Positions 52,968 through 63,069 of a DNA stretch of 64,000 nt are shown here, in pieces; within the stretch, counting starts at the first letter, position 1; each line of letters begins with the position of its first letter. A program made the translations under genes and the position numbers. The stretch comes from Rhodohalobacter sp. SW132 (GTDB lineage: Bacteria > Bacteroidota > Rhodothermia > Balneolales > Balneolaceae), in assembly GCF_003390325.1 (NCBI RefSeq), contig NZ_QUOK01000005.1, positions 62,001-126,000 on the forward strand, written 5' to 3'. The notes below the pieces were generated by a model. That model worked only from the letters and a program-made list of their open reading frames with translations, was not told the DNA's origin and did no database searches.

Positions 52968-54554
52968 ATGAATAACTTTTATGTATTAATATACCTAACT
53001 GAGTACCTAAAACTCAAATGCTCAGGGAGCAGTTTAACTTACAGTTATTCACCCCACAAAAATGTATGGGAAGGCTTTTTCTCCACAAAAAAAGAAACTT
53101 TTCGTTTGATTTTCAGTGCCCACAGTAATGAGACCGCACTTTTCGCTGACTCCTTCAGAAATCCAAAAAAATCGAACGTAACTGAATTTTTCGAAATTCT
53201 TAAAGAAAATTTAATTATTGACGTAAGTCTGGCAGACCGGGATCGCTGGATTACGTTGACGTTTGATAATGGTTACGAATTACTACTCAAACTATTTGGT
53301 AATGATCCCAATATTCTACTGGTTGAAAATGAAACGGTAAAAGAATCATTCAAATCTCCTGATACCTGGAAAGGTCGAGAAAAACCAAAACCCAGGAAGC
53401 CATCCCCTATGGCCGAAATCCAGCCTGAATGGAACACCCGAACGGTTATTACCAAAACCGACCCAACATTTCCCCGTCACCTGATAAACCCGCTGATAGA
53501 GCATAACAACCTGAATGAGCAAGCGCCTGAAAAAGTGAGGGAGTTTATACAAAAAGTCTCCCGGCAGATGAAGAATGAGCCGGAATTCCGTGTTCTTAAC
53601 GATGGCAATATCTGCCTGATCAACCAGACATATCTGCCATTGGAGGATCTGAAAACATTTGAAAATTGTAATGATGCTATTCGTTACACCTACTACAAAA
53701 CATCTCGTGAACGCAGACTGAGCAAACGTATTCAAAGTCTTGAACCCCGGATCGAAGATGCTATCAAAAAAAATCGCCGTTCTATTCAACAGCTCGAAAA
53801 AGCTGATAAAGCGCTCGAGAGGGCCGACCGATATGAGCAGTTCGGTCATATTCTGATGGCGCATGCACACGAATCGATCGGGCATGATACAGAATCCATG
53901 ACGGTTTCAAATTTTTATGAGGACAACAACCCTGTGGAAATTCCGGTAAAGCCGGATCTTTCCGTTGCCGAAAATGCCCAGAAATATTACGAACGATCCA
54001 CAAAAGCAAAAACCCGGGTGGAGGAATCGAAACGCAGACTCCGGGAAATGAAATCCGAACTCGAAGAGCTGGAGACGATTTATGACTCTTTCGGAGGTAT
54101 TGATAAAATTTATGAATTTGATGACTGGCTTGATGACCATCGGCAGCAACTGAACAGGCTTGGAGTCCTTTCCCAAAATCAAAAAACGGAATCCCTCCCC
54201 TTTCGAAAATCCATTGTTCAAAATTATGAAATCTGGATTGGAAAAAGTGCGAAAAGCAATGATGAGGTCACAACCCGGGCACACAAAGAAGACATCTGGC
54301 TGCACGCCCGCGGAGTTGGAGGATCGCACGTTGTCATCCGGATGAACAACAACAAAGAATACCCTCCCCACAATGTATTGATGAAAGCTGCTGCAGCGGC
54401 GGCATACAATTCAAAAGCGCGGGGAAGCTCACTCGCACCGGTCATTTATACGAAGCGAAAATATGTTTCAAAACCGAAAGGAGCCCCTGCCGGAACCGTT
54501 CGTGTTCACCGCGAAGAAGTAGAAATGGTTCAACCCAGAAAACTAAATACATGA
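52968..54554 (+). CDS. rqcH: NFACT family ribosome quality-control protein (RqcH-like)
   Basis: The 528-residue protein has an N-terminal NFACT-N domain (about 1-150), a long central coiled-coil part (about 240-390), and a C-terminal NFACT-R domain (about 415-510) with EIWIGKSAKSNDEVTTRAHK, DIWLHARGVGGSHVVI and AYNSKARGSS. RqcH binds stalled 50S subunits and adds C-terminal alanine tails to nascent chains. The DR motif needed for tailing appears kept as D92-R93 in ADRDRWITLTF, like D97-R98 of the B. subtilis enzyme. It is the bacteroidete form. Its stop overlaps aroK by 4 bp. Confidence 0.9.
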   Translation: MNNFYVLIYLTEYLKLKCSGSSLTYSYSPHKNVWEGFFSTKKETFRLIFSAHSNETALFADSFRNPKKSNVTEFFEILKENLIIDVSLADRDRWITLTFDNGYELLLKLFGNDPNILLVENETVKESFKSPDTWKGREKPKPRKPSPMAEIQPEWNTRTVITKTDPTFPRHLINPLIEHNNLNEQAPEKVREFIQKVSRQMKNEPEFRVLNDGNICLINQTYLPLEDLKTFENCNDAIRYTYYKTSRERRLSKRIQSLEPRIEDAIKKNRRSIQQLEKADKALERADRYEQFGHILMAHAHESIGHDTESMTVSNFYEDNNPVEIPVKPDLSVAENAQKYYERSTKAKTRVEESKRRLREMKSELEELETIYDSFGGIDKIYEFDDWLDDHRQQLNRLGVLSQNQKTESLPFRKSIVQNYEIWIGKSAKSNDEVTTRAHKEDIWLHARGVGGSHVVIRMNNNKEYPPHNVLMKAAAAAAYNSKARGSSLAPVIYTKRKYVSKPKGAPAGTVRVHREEVEMVQPRKLNT

Positions 54555-55114
54555 AAAACTCACAGCTTAAACAGCCGCTGTTTTTGTGTGGTATGATGGG
54601 ATCCGGAAAATCAACTGCGGGCCGGAAACTGGCCGATCGACTTGATGCACCATTTCTCGATCTCGACGCACAAATCGTCCGCGAAGCCGGCATGGAGATT
54701 CCGCAAATCTTTGAAGAAAAAGGCGAAGAGTGGTTCCGAAACCTTGAACGAACACTGCTCATTCGTGAATCACAGCAGTTTAACGGTGTGATGGCACTTG
54801 GCGGCGGATCTCTGCAAAATCAAAGAGTTGTCGATCACCTGAAAGTTTATGGGTGGCTTGTTTTTCTAAATGTGCCTAAATCCGTAATTTTAGAGCGGCT
54901 ATTAGGTTCTAAAAATCGTCCGAAGCTGAAAAGCAATCAACCGGGTTCAGAAACAGATCAGCTGGATCGGACGATCACACAACTATTGGAACAAAGACTT
55001 CCATTCTACAAACAGGCTCAAATCACCATTGATACCGGTAGTGCAACTCCGCCGGAAATTGCCGAAATGATTATTAAAAAAATAAAGATATATGACGGAT
55101 ACAATCGACATTAG
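54551..55114 (+). CDS. aroK: shikimate kinase
   Basis: The 187-residue P-loop kinase phosphorylates shikimate at O3. Walker A is LCGMMGSGKST (12-22). FLDLDAQIV has the substrate-binding Asp pair, MALGGGSLQNQ is the Gly-rich shikimate loop, and the lid has SKNRPKL with a conserved Arg. It overlaps the NFACT stop by 4 bp and aroB by 23 bp. Confidence 0.96.
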   Translation: MKNSQLKQPLFLCGMMGSGKSTAGRKLADRLDAPFLDLDAQIVREAGMEIPQIFEEKGEEWFRNLERTLLIRESQQFNGVMALGGGSLQNQRVVDHLKVYGWLVFLNVPKSVILERLLGSKNRPKLKSNQPGSETDQLDRTITQLLEQRLPFYKQAQITIDTGSATPPEIAEMIIKKIKIYDGYNRH

Positions 55115-56192
55115 CTCGTCGGCCGGCTCCTACAATTTCACTGTCGGGCGCTCCATTTTTGAGAAACACCTGACCGCTCTGAAAAAGAAAAACCAGTTTT
55201 CCGACTGCTTTATTTTTGCTGATGAAAATGTCTGGAAAAATCACAATAACCGAATCCAAACGGCGTTTGAATCTGCCGGATTATCTTTTAAAAAGGAAAT
55301 CATTCCGTCTGGTGAAAAAAGTAAATCCATTAAACAATGGGAACGGTTAACAGGCGTTTTACTGCAATCCGGTGTGCGGAGAAACACTCCGCTGTTTGCA
55401 ATTGGCGGAGGCGTAACGGGTGATCTTTCCGGTTTCGTTGCATCTGCAACCATGCGGGGAATTCCGCTTATTCACGTTCCAACTACCCTGCTTGCCATGG
55501 TCGACAGTTCAATTGGCGGCAAAACAGGTGTGAACCACGAAACCGGCAAAAATCTGGTTGGTGCATTTTATCAGCCGGTGGAAGTAATCGCGGATACCAC
55601 CTTTCTGGATACACTACCGGATCGTGAATGGAACAACGGCTTGAGTGAAATCCTGAAATACGGCGCAATACGTGACCGTTCAATATTTGATCGGTCAGAA
55701 TTTTTCCTCGAAAGAAGTTCAGCATCAAACAAAAAAGAGAACAGTTCCCTCGAAAACCTGATTTTGGACTGCGCCGGAATTAAAGCCGACATTGTGCAGG
55801 AGGATGAATTTGAAAGCGGAAAACGAGCATACCTGAACTTCGGTCACACCTTTGCCCATGCGATGGAGAAGGTTGCCGATTACGGAACCCTGAGCCACGG
55901 CGAAGCCGTCTACCTCGGGATGCTTGCCGCGACAAACCTGTCGAACTCTCTCGGAGCTGACCTGAATGATGAAATTTTGCGAAAATTCAGACCTCTTTAT
56001 TCATTTGATATCTCACCGGAAATGCTGCCCGTGGATTCAATGTTTAAAACCATGAAACTTGATAAAAAGAATGTTGATGAAAATTTCCGGTTTGTTTTGC
56101 TAAAAAACTGGCAACAACCCGTCGTTGAAACAGTTAACAACGAGGAGCTCATCAGGAAAGCCTGGCTCACCGTTTTTAACGAACTCGATTAA
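55092..56192 (+). CDS. aroB: 3-dehydroquinate synthase
   Basis: The NAD- and metal-dependent enzyme closes DAHP to 3-dehydroquinate, the second step of the shikimate pathway. At 366 residues it shows EIIPSGEKSKSIKQWERL, FAIGGGVTGDLSGFVASATM, HVPTTLLAMVDSSIGGKTGV (NAD-binding and catalytic), LSEILKYGAI, and the metal His pair in LNFGHTFAHAMEK and LSHGEAVYLGM. aroK and aroB are thus joined in one operon. Confidence 0.97.
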   Translation: MTDTIDISSSAGSYNFTVGRSIFEKHLTALKKKNQFSDCFIFADENVWKNHNNRIQTAFESAGLSFKKEIIPSGEKSKSIKQWERLTGVLLQSGVRRNTPLFAIGGGVTGDLSGFVASATMRGIPLIHVPTTLLAMVDSSIGGKTGVNHETGKNLVGAFYQPVEVIADTTFLDTLPDREWNNGLSEILKYGAIRDRSIFDRSEFFLERSSASNKKENSSLENLILDCAGIKADIVQEDEFESGKRAYLNFGHTFAHAMEKVADYGTLSHGEAVYLGMLAATNLSNSLGADLNDEILRKFRPLYSFDISPEMLPVDSMFKTMKLDKKNVDENFRFVLLKNWQQPVVETVNNEELIRKAWLTVFNELD

Positions 56193-56204
56193 CCGAACAC
56201 TCAC

Positions 56205-59200
56205 TTGATATTACGCTGGATCTATATTTTATGGAATTTTTTGCTGAAAACAGCCGGGTATCTCCTCCTGTTTCTGGTAATTCTTGCGGGCTTTTTATTG
56301 GCTGCAATTCAGCTTCCTGTTAGTAAAGATCATCTGCGCGTTCAGCTTGAAGATGCTTTTAACCAGCAGTTTGACGGCACCGCGGAGGTAGAGTCTATCC
56401 GCGGTTTTATACCATTTCGTACACAGTTTAACAATGTTGTTTTCTATTCTCCGGAATACCCTTATGATCAGCAGTTCAGCGCAGATGAGATGTACGTATC
56501 AGTTGATCTTTGGGAGCTGATCAGGGGAAATATTGAAATCACATCACTCCAGTTAGATTCACCCAACGCTCTTTTTAGTATGGGAGACGATGGATTGCAG
56601 CTCGCTTCCATATTTTCAACAGGTCCGCCGGATTCCGGCGAAAGTGAGAGGAGCAGCCGCAGAGAAGCCAGCCAGTTCTTCAATCAATTTTCAATTTATG
56701 CTCCCGAGATCACTATTTCAAATGGCGTGATTACAGCAGACGAGTCGATTCAGTTTCCTGATCGCACAGGATTTTCTACTCCGTTTGTATTATCTGAATT
56801 GAATGCTCAGTTTTTCCTCGATTCTGATGATCAGCAGCAGTTCCTGGATATCACTTCCATGAGCGCATCAACAAATGATCCTGATTTCCCGAAATTTTCT
56901 CTCAACGGCCAGCTTTTCAATGATTCGCACTATCTTGAGCTGAACGGGTTTGAATTCAATTCTGAAAACATAAACATTTCTCTTTCAGCCGAAGGTTCTC
57001 CCCTTCATCTTTTTTCAGAACATTTCCGCGAACAACTTGCATCGGCAGAATATCTTCTCGATATCCAGAATTTTTATGTCGAGCCCGTACTGCTGCACCG
57101 GTTTAATCCGGCTCTTTCTGAAATCCGGCAGCCTGTTGAATTTGTGGGTTCAGCAGAGGGCAATCTCGAAACTCTTTACCTTGACAATCTCCAGGTTACA
57201 ATTGGTGAATCATCACTGCTGGCTGATGGCAGGCTGCGAAATCTTATGGAATCGGACCTTGATTCCGATTTGGCCATCAGTAATCTCGTTCTATCGGGAA
57301 ATGAGCTCCAGCCGTTTCTGGCGGAGGCCGGCCTGGATGATGTAGACCTGACTCCCTACGGATATCCTACTCTCAGAGGCAGCCTGTCCGGAACGCTGAA
57401 CCAGGTGGAGGCTGATCTGACACTCGAAACCGATCTGGGTTCGGCGGAGCTTGAAGGGGATCTTCATTTCAGAGATATTTTAACCTATTCTTTGCAGCTT
57501 GGAGCCGACTCACTTGATATCTCTCCCTTTTTCAGAGATTCAGCAAATACCACCGTCCTTAATGGACGAATTACAGCAAACGGATCCGGCACCGATCGTT
57601 TTGCAACAGTTGAAGCCGAGGCGGATCTTTCCAACAGCCGCATCAAGAATCATCCCTTTGCACTTTTGACTGCAAATCTGAATATGGCTGATCAATCGGG
57701 ACGATACTCAATAGCTTTGCAAAATGACCGTACGGAAGGTTCCGCAAGTGGAAATTTTCAGCTGGGAGACTCACAGCAGCTCAACACCGAAGCAGTTGTC
57801 CAGCAGCTGGATATCACGCAATACATAACCGATCTGCCGTACGAATCAACCCTTTTCAGCGGACGAGTTTCCGCAAATGTAGAAGGCACCTCAATGGATG
57901 ACTTGTTTGGCAGAATCAGTGTGGAAGTCAGTGAATCCATCATCGACGGTGACACCCTGAGACCCCATCAGTTTTACGCTGATATCAACGAAGGTGACGG
58001 AGAAAGCCGCACATTACGGCTTACAAGCTCATTTTTTGATGCCGAACTCAGCGGCACGATATACCCGGGGTTAATTCGGGAGAACGCGTCTTACTGGCAA
58101 AACTACCTTACTGAACGTTTTCAGGACGAGCTCTTTTTTGATGATTTAATCCCCGAATTTCCTGCCGTAGCACCTGCAGAGCGTTCATTCGAACATACTG
58201 GTCCGATGGACCTCTCTCTTTCGGCATCACTAAAAGATCTTCAGCTTTTCCGCGCCTATTTTCCTGATCTCAGAGAGATTGAATCAACAGCCACGGTTAA
58301 CCTCAACATCAATTCCACCAATGATGCTTTATCGCTGAACGGCTCGGTGTTTGATGATAGTCTGAATGTTGGCAACTCTGTGTTTAATAATATCGGCGTA
58401 ACGTTTACTGCCATGGTGAATCACGGAGAGAGCCTGCGAAATAACACCGTATTCGATTTTCAATTTAACAGTCCTTCGATGCGCATTGACGACCGGTACA
58501 GTATCCGCGGTGCGTCACTAAACATGAGCTTACGGGACAGTATTCTCACCGTGCGTCAAGAAATTGAGAACGCCCTGGAAAACCTCACATATTATAGTGA
58601 AACGACAACAACATGGTATCCAAACCGCCTTGAAACTACTGTTGACACCCTCACTACGGGATCATCGGCTTATCAATGGCAAGCGCTTGGAACACCGGAA
58701 ATTATTTACAACCGGGACGGATCTCTGACTCTGAATGAATTCAACCTTGAGAGTGATGAAGATTATTTTGAGATAAACGGCACGTTCAGCGATGCGCCGG
58801 AGGATTCAGTAAATTACAACATTCGTAACTTCAGTCTGGGCCGGGTGTCGGATCTTATTGGCGGCCGAATCCAGTTTGAGGGTGTGGTTGATGGCGATTT
58901 CACGACACGGGCACTCACCCAGATTCCATCCATCCAGGGGGATATTACAGTTCTGGACGGAAAAATTAATGACCGTGTGATTGGTGATGTATCCCTGCGC
59001 AGCAGATTTAATTCTGAATCAAACCGATTCGATACAGAGCTACATCTCTATACAGATCCCGCCCGATACGCCGATTACCTCGAAGCAAATGACGGGATTG
59101 GTCATGATCTTTTCTTTGAGGGGTATTTCAGAGCACCTGATGAATCAGATGATGATACCGAAGATCTTTTTTATTTTGATGCCGATCTTCGGGAAATCGA

Positions 59201-60887
59201 CATGTGGATTGTTACCTTCATCGTTCCTAATGTGATTCTGGAAATGGAAGGCAGTGCCAGCGGAACCGGTTTTATAAGGGGAAATCGCGATGATTACGAT
59301 TTCGAAGCTTCTTTTGATGTTCAGGATGTTTATGGGCGACCGTTCTTTACAAATGTTCCTTACATGCTTGAAGGAAATCTTATTTTCAATCGCGCTGACG
59401 GGCTTCTCTTCGATGAAGTTTACATGGATGACATGGAAGGCGGTGAAGGTCTACTTACAGGTCAGATTGACCTCGATGATTTCAGCCCGATTACCATTTT
59501 CGACCTTCGGCTCGCACTGGATAACTTGCGGTTTATGAATAATGTGCAGGATCCGAATGTACCGTTTTATGCCAATCTATATGGGAGTGGCACGGCCGTT
59601 TTTGAAGGAACCAATGAATCACCATCCATTCGATCAACAACACCCATTCGGCTCAGTTCTAATTCCCAGATATCCATTCCGCTGCAGGAAGAAACCGAGC
59701 TGGAACAAGACCGGAGGTTTATCCAATTTGTGGAATCCTTCGAAGATTTAACTCCTCTGCAAAGAAGGAATGGCCGTGGTGATTCCGGCAGCGGAAGCGA
59801 GGAAGGAGAGATCGACCTTACCTTTGTAGAGCTGTTCAGCATGAATCTGCAGTTTATCGCTGACGATCCGGTTAATGTGCGGCTGATCTTTGACCCGGTA
59901 ACAAATGACATCCTCACGGCAACCGGAACCGGTCAGATTCGGGTGATTCTCGACGACCAGGATATGAGCATGTTCGGACGGTTTAATATTTCTGGCGGGG
60001 AGTACCAATTTGTGGGTGGAGATATTTTTACCCGCAGATTTACCATTCAGGACGGGGGCTCCATCAGCTGGCAGGGTGATCTTGTGGACGCCAATCTGAA
60101 CGTGACCGCATCCTACCGTGCCCGGCCCGACATCTCCACCCTGCTGCCAACCGGCACAAGTTTTCAGCGCGTTCCAATTGAATTGATTTTGCAGATTGGT
60201 GGTACCATCAGTGAGATCGAGAACGATTTTTACTTTCAGATTCCCACCGGAATTGAAGCCCCGCAGGATCCGACCATTGCAGCACAGATCAACCGGATTA
60301 ACCAGAATGAGGATGAAAAAGTGCTTCAGGCTTTTGGGATTTTGCTCACCGGCAATTTTGTACCGACCGATGAACTCGAAAATCCTGAATTTGGCCATGT
60401 TACCGGAACAAGTGCACTCGTAAACCCGTTAGTATCAAGTCAGATTATCAGTCCGCTTTTATCAAACCAGATTAATTCGCTTTTACGGAGTGATATTACG
60501 TTTGATGTGGATTTTAATCTCAACGCATTTAACGAGGTCGATCTCGGGGTTGCGTTGCGGTTGTTCAATGACAGAATTGTGCTTCGGCGCGAAGGTCAGA
60601 TCACCGGGGATACAGAGGTTGGAGATATTGGAGCGACGTATCGTATCAATCGAATCTTTTCGGTAACGGCGTTTCACCGGCAGGATCCAACACTTTCAAA
60701 CCGTGCTGAAACCGAAGCACGCCAGACACAGGAGATGAACGGAATGGGAGTTGAAGCACAATTTCAATTTAATACATGGCAAAGCCTGAGAAACAGAATT
60801 TCAAACTCTTTCAGAAATTTGTTTGGATTAAAAGAAAAAGAACCTGAGGTTGAGGAGAATGATTCTGATTCAATGGCACAAAACTAA
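56205..60887 (+). CDS. tamB: TamB-like translocation/assembly module protein (DUF490)
   Basis: At 1560 residues this is the largest gene in the window. One N-terminal membrane helix (about 13-33, LLKTAGYLLLFLVILAGFLL) anchors a long beta-rich periplasmic region made of AsmA/TamB-like repeats. The C-terminal DUF490 part has VNVRLIFDPVTNDILTATGT, MFGRFNISGGEYQFVGGDIF and LGVALRLFNDRIVLRREGQI. TamB-like proteins span the periplasm and are linked to outer-membrane protein insertion and phospholipid transfer. The only possible start near the signal helix is a TTG at 56205 (TAA in frame at 56190, no ATG soon after). It lies 12 bp after aroB. Confidence 0.92.
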   Translation: MILRWIYILWNFLLKTAGYLLLFLVILAGFLLAAIQLPVSKDHLRVQLEDAFNQQFDGTAEVESIRGFIPFRTQFNNVVFYSPEYPYDQQFSADEMYVSVDLWELIRGNIEITSLQLDSPNALFSMGDDGLQLASIFSTGPPDSGESERSSRREASQFFNQFSIYAPEITISNGVITADESIQFPDRTGFSTPFVLSELNAQFFLDSDDQQQFLDITSMSASTNDPDFPKFSLNGQLFNDSHYLELNGFEFNSENINISLSAEGSPLHLFSEHFREQLASAEYLLDIQNFYVEPVLLHRFNPALSEIRQPVEFVGSAEGNLETLYLDNLQVTIGESSLLADGRLRNLMESDLDSDLAISNLVLSGNELQPFLAEAGLDDVDLTPYGYPTLRGSLSGTLNQVEADLTLETDLGSAELEGDLHFRDILTYSLQLGADSLDISPFFRDSANTTVLNGRITANGSGTDRFATVEAEADLSNSRIKNHPFALLTANLNMADQSGRYSIALQNDRTEGSASGNFQLGDSQQLNTEAVVQQLDITQYITDLPYESTLFSGRVSANVEGTSMDDLFGRISVEVSESIIDGDTLRPHQFYADINEGDGESRTLRLTSSFFDAELSGTIYPGLIRENASYWQNYLTERFQDELFFDDLIPEFPAVAPAERSFEHTGPMDLSLSASLKDLQLFRAYFPDLREIESTATVNLNINSTNDALSLNGSVFDDSLNVGNSVFNNIGVTFTAMVNHGESLRNNTVFDFQFNSPSMRIDDRYSIRGASLNMSLRDSILTVRQEIENALENLTYYSETTTTWYPNRLETTVDTLTTGSSAYQWQALGTPEIIYNRDGSLTLNEFNLESDEDYFEINGTFSDAPEDSVNYNIRNFSLGRVSDLIGGRIQFEGVVDGDFTTRALTQIPSIQGDITVLDGKINDRVIGDVSLRSRFNSESNRFDTELHLYTDPARYADYLEANDGIGHDLFFEGYFRAPDESDDDTEDLFYFDADLREIDMWIVTFIVPNVILEMEGSASGTGFIRGNRDDYDFEASFDVQDVYGRPFFTNVPYMLEGNLIFNRADGLLFDEVYMDDMEGGEGLLTGQIDLDDFSPITIFDLRLALDNLRFMNNVQDPNVPFYANLYGSGTAVFEGTNESPSIRSTTPIRLSSNSQISIPLQEETELEQDRRFIQFVESFEDLTPLQRRNGRGDSGSGSEEGEIDLTFVELFSMNLQFIADDPVNVRLIFDPVTNDILTATGTGQIRVILDDQDMSMFGRFNISGGEYQFVGGDIFTRRFTIQDGGSISWQGDLVDANLNVTASYRARPDISTLLPTGTSFQRVPIELILQIGGTISEIENDFYFQIPTGIEAPQDPTIAAQINRINQNEDEKVLQAFGILLTGNFVPTDELENPEFGHVTGTSALVNPLVSSQIISPLLSNQINSLLRSDITFDVDFNLNAFNEVDLGVALRLFNDRIVLRREGQITGDTEVGDIGATYRINRIFSVTAFHRQDPTLSNRAETEARQTQEMNGMGVEAQFQFNTWQSLRNRISNSFRNLFGLKEKEPEVEENDSDSMAQN

Positions 60888-60908
60888 TTACAGAGAAATA
60901 AACAACGA

Positions 60909-63053
60909 ATGAGTAAAAACAACTTAAGTTCATTAGAAAAGCAAATTGTTAAAGTTTTAGAATCGTACCCGGATGCATCCATTCCTATTCCAATTCTTGT
61001 GGATGCACTGAGCCTCACCTCAAAAAAAGGAACTAAAAAATTAAAAACCGCCGTGAACCGGCTAAAGCAGCTCGATATCCTTCGTGTAAGCAAGGGAAAC
61101 CTGGTACGCTTGAATGAAGTGGTGGTCAAAGAAGACAATACCCTCACCGGGATTCTGGATGTAACCAGCCGTGGTGACGGATATGTGATGGTAGAGGGAA
61201 GGGATCAGGATATTAAAATCCCAAGCAGGCAAATGAGTACCGCTTTAGACGGAGATACCGTATCCGTAAAAATTACCGGCTACCATAAGAAAAGCAGCAA
61301 AGCGATCGGTAAGATTGAAGATATTGTAAAACGCGCCCGTACTACTTTTGTAGGAACCCTCACAGAAGAGGCAAAAAACACGTACATCATCAAGCCGGAT
61401 CAGCAATCTTCGAGAGTCGATTTTTTCGTAACTCCGGAAGATCTGAATGGTGCAAAACCCGGTCAAAAAGTTACGTTTTCCCTTGTAAACTGGGATGATG
61501 TGCGCGGATACCCGCAAGCAAGCATTAATCATGTTCTGGGTGATGCCGGGTCGAACGAAGCCAACATCTTATCCATTTTGGCCGAGAAACAGTTTGAAGC
61601 GGAATTTCCGGCCGAAGTGGAATCATTTGCAGACGATATACCCGATACAATTCCTGAAAAAGAGATTGCCCGCAGACGCGATATGCGCGAAGAAGTGGTC
61701 ATGACAATCGATCCGCCCGATGCCCAGGATTTTGACGACGGTCTGAGCATTGAAGTCCTCGATAATGGAAATTACTATCTTGGTGTGCATATTGCCGATG
61801 TAACGCATTATATGCCGCGAAACTCTGTACTCGACGAGGAAGCGTATCAACGCGGAACAAGTGTATATATGGTTGACCGGGTGATCCCCATGCTCCCGGA
61901 GCGTTTGAGTAACGGCGTGTGCAGTCTTCGTCCGAATGAGGATAAGCTCACCTACAGCTGTTTCATGGAGATTGCACCAAACGGAAAAGTTGTGGATCAC
62001 TCCGTTGAGGAGACTGTTATTCACTCCCGGCAGCGATTCACCTATTCTGAAGTGCAGGATATATTGGATGGTGACCGTTCACATCCATTCGAAAACCAAC
62101 TCAAAACCCTGCAGACACTGGCAAATATTCTCCTCGAAAAACGGTTTCGTGAAGGTTCCATAAAATTTGAAACACCCGAACCCCGTTTCGTTCTGGATGA
62201 TAACGGCAAGCCGATTGATGTAATCGTCAAAGAGCGTATTTTTGCTCACAAGCTTATTGAAGAGTGCATGCTGCTGGCAAATAAAACTGTAGCAAAACAT
62301 GTAGATCAGCTCAGAGGCGGAAACAAAGCAAAAAACAATCACCCGTTTCTCTATCGTGTGCACGGCGAACCGGACCTTGAAAAGCTTCAGAATATCAAAG
62401 AGACAGCCAAACCGCTTGGTATTGATCTGAACCTGAATGGAAAAGTAACTGCTTCGAAAATCAATGAACTTCTCTCAAAGGTTGAGGGAACATCTATTGA
62501 AAATATCATAAACGGGCTGATGCTTCGTTCTATGGCCAAAGCGGAATACAGTCCGAAAAACATCGGGCATTTCGGCCTCGGTTTTAAAGATTATGCACAC
62601 TTCACAAGCCCAATCCGCCGATATCCGGATGTAATTGTCCACCGGCTGCTGAAGCGGTACAATTCCGGCGGAACCGAATACACGTATGATCAATTAATCG
62701 AAGACGGTGAACACTGCAGTGAAAAAGAACGTTATGCCGTGGAAGCTGAGCGTGATTCTGTGAAATTGAAACAAGTTGAATATCTGTCTGACAGGCTCGG
62801 GGAATCGTTTAAGGGCACCATTAGTGGCGTTACCGAAAACGGACTTTACGTGGTTTTAGATGATATTTACTGTGAAGGAATGATTCGTGTAAGTGATCTT
62901 GGTGATGACTATTATGTTTTTAATCCACAATTACATTGCCTTACAGGCCGTTCTAAAGGAAAGAAGTATCGCCTGGGCGATTCAATAAACGCCAAGGTAA
63001 CGCGAACAGATCTCGGTAAACGCCAAATTGATCTCATACCTGCTGATTATTAA
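60909..63053 (+). CDS. rnr: ribonuclease R
   Basis: The 714-residue 3'-5' exoribonuclease of the RNB family can degrade structured RNA. The N-terminus is a winged-helix-like part (about 5-70), followed by a cold-shock domain with TGILDVTSRGDGYVMVEG, and a central RNB domain with IDPPDAQDFDDGLSIE containing the catalytic Asp cluster. HIADVTHYM, GVCSLRPNEDKLTYSCFM and DYAHFTSPIRRYPDVIVHRL follow. A C-terminal S1 domain (FKGTISGVTENGLYVVLDD) completes it. It lies 21 bp after the TamB-like gene. Confidence 0.97.
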   Translation: MSKNNLSSLEKQIVKVLESYPDASIPIPILVDALSLTSKKGTKKLKTAVNRLKQLDILRVSKGNLVRLNEVVVKEDNTLTGILDVTSRGDGYVMVEGRDQDIKIPSRQMSTALDGDTVSVKITGYHKKSSKAIGKIEDIVKRARTTFVGTLTEEAKNTYIIKPDQQSSRVDFFVTPEDLNGAKPGQKVTFSLVNWDDVRGYPQASINHVLGDAGSNEANILSILAEKQFEAEFPAEVESFADDIPDTIPEKEIARRRDMREEVVMTIDPPDAQDFDDGLSIEVLDNGNYYLGVHIADVTHYMPRNSVLDEEAYQRGTSVYMVDRVIPMLPERLSNGVCSLRPNEDKLTYSCFMEIAPNGKVVDHSVEETVIHSRQRFTYSEVQDILDGDRSHPFENQLKTLQTLANILLEKRFREGSIKFETPEPRFVLDDNGKPIDVIVKERIFAHKLIEECMLLANKTVAKHVDQLRGGNKAKNNHPFLYRVHGEPDLEKLQNIKETAKPLGIDLNLNGKVTASKINELLSKVEGTSIENIINGLMLRSMAKAEYSPKNIGHFGLGFKDYAHFTSPIRRYPDVIVHRLLKRYNSGGTEYTYDQLIEDGEHCSEKERYAVEAERDSVKLKQVEYLSDRLGESFKGTISGVTENGLYVVLDDIYCEGMIRVSDLGDDYYVFNPQLHCLTGRSKGKKYRLGDSINAKVTRTDLGKRQIDLIPADY

Positions 63054-63069
63054 ATAAACGCTACAAGAT

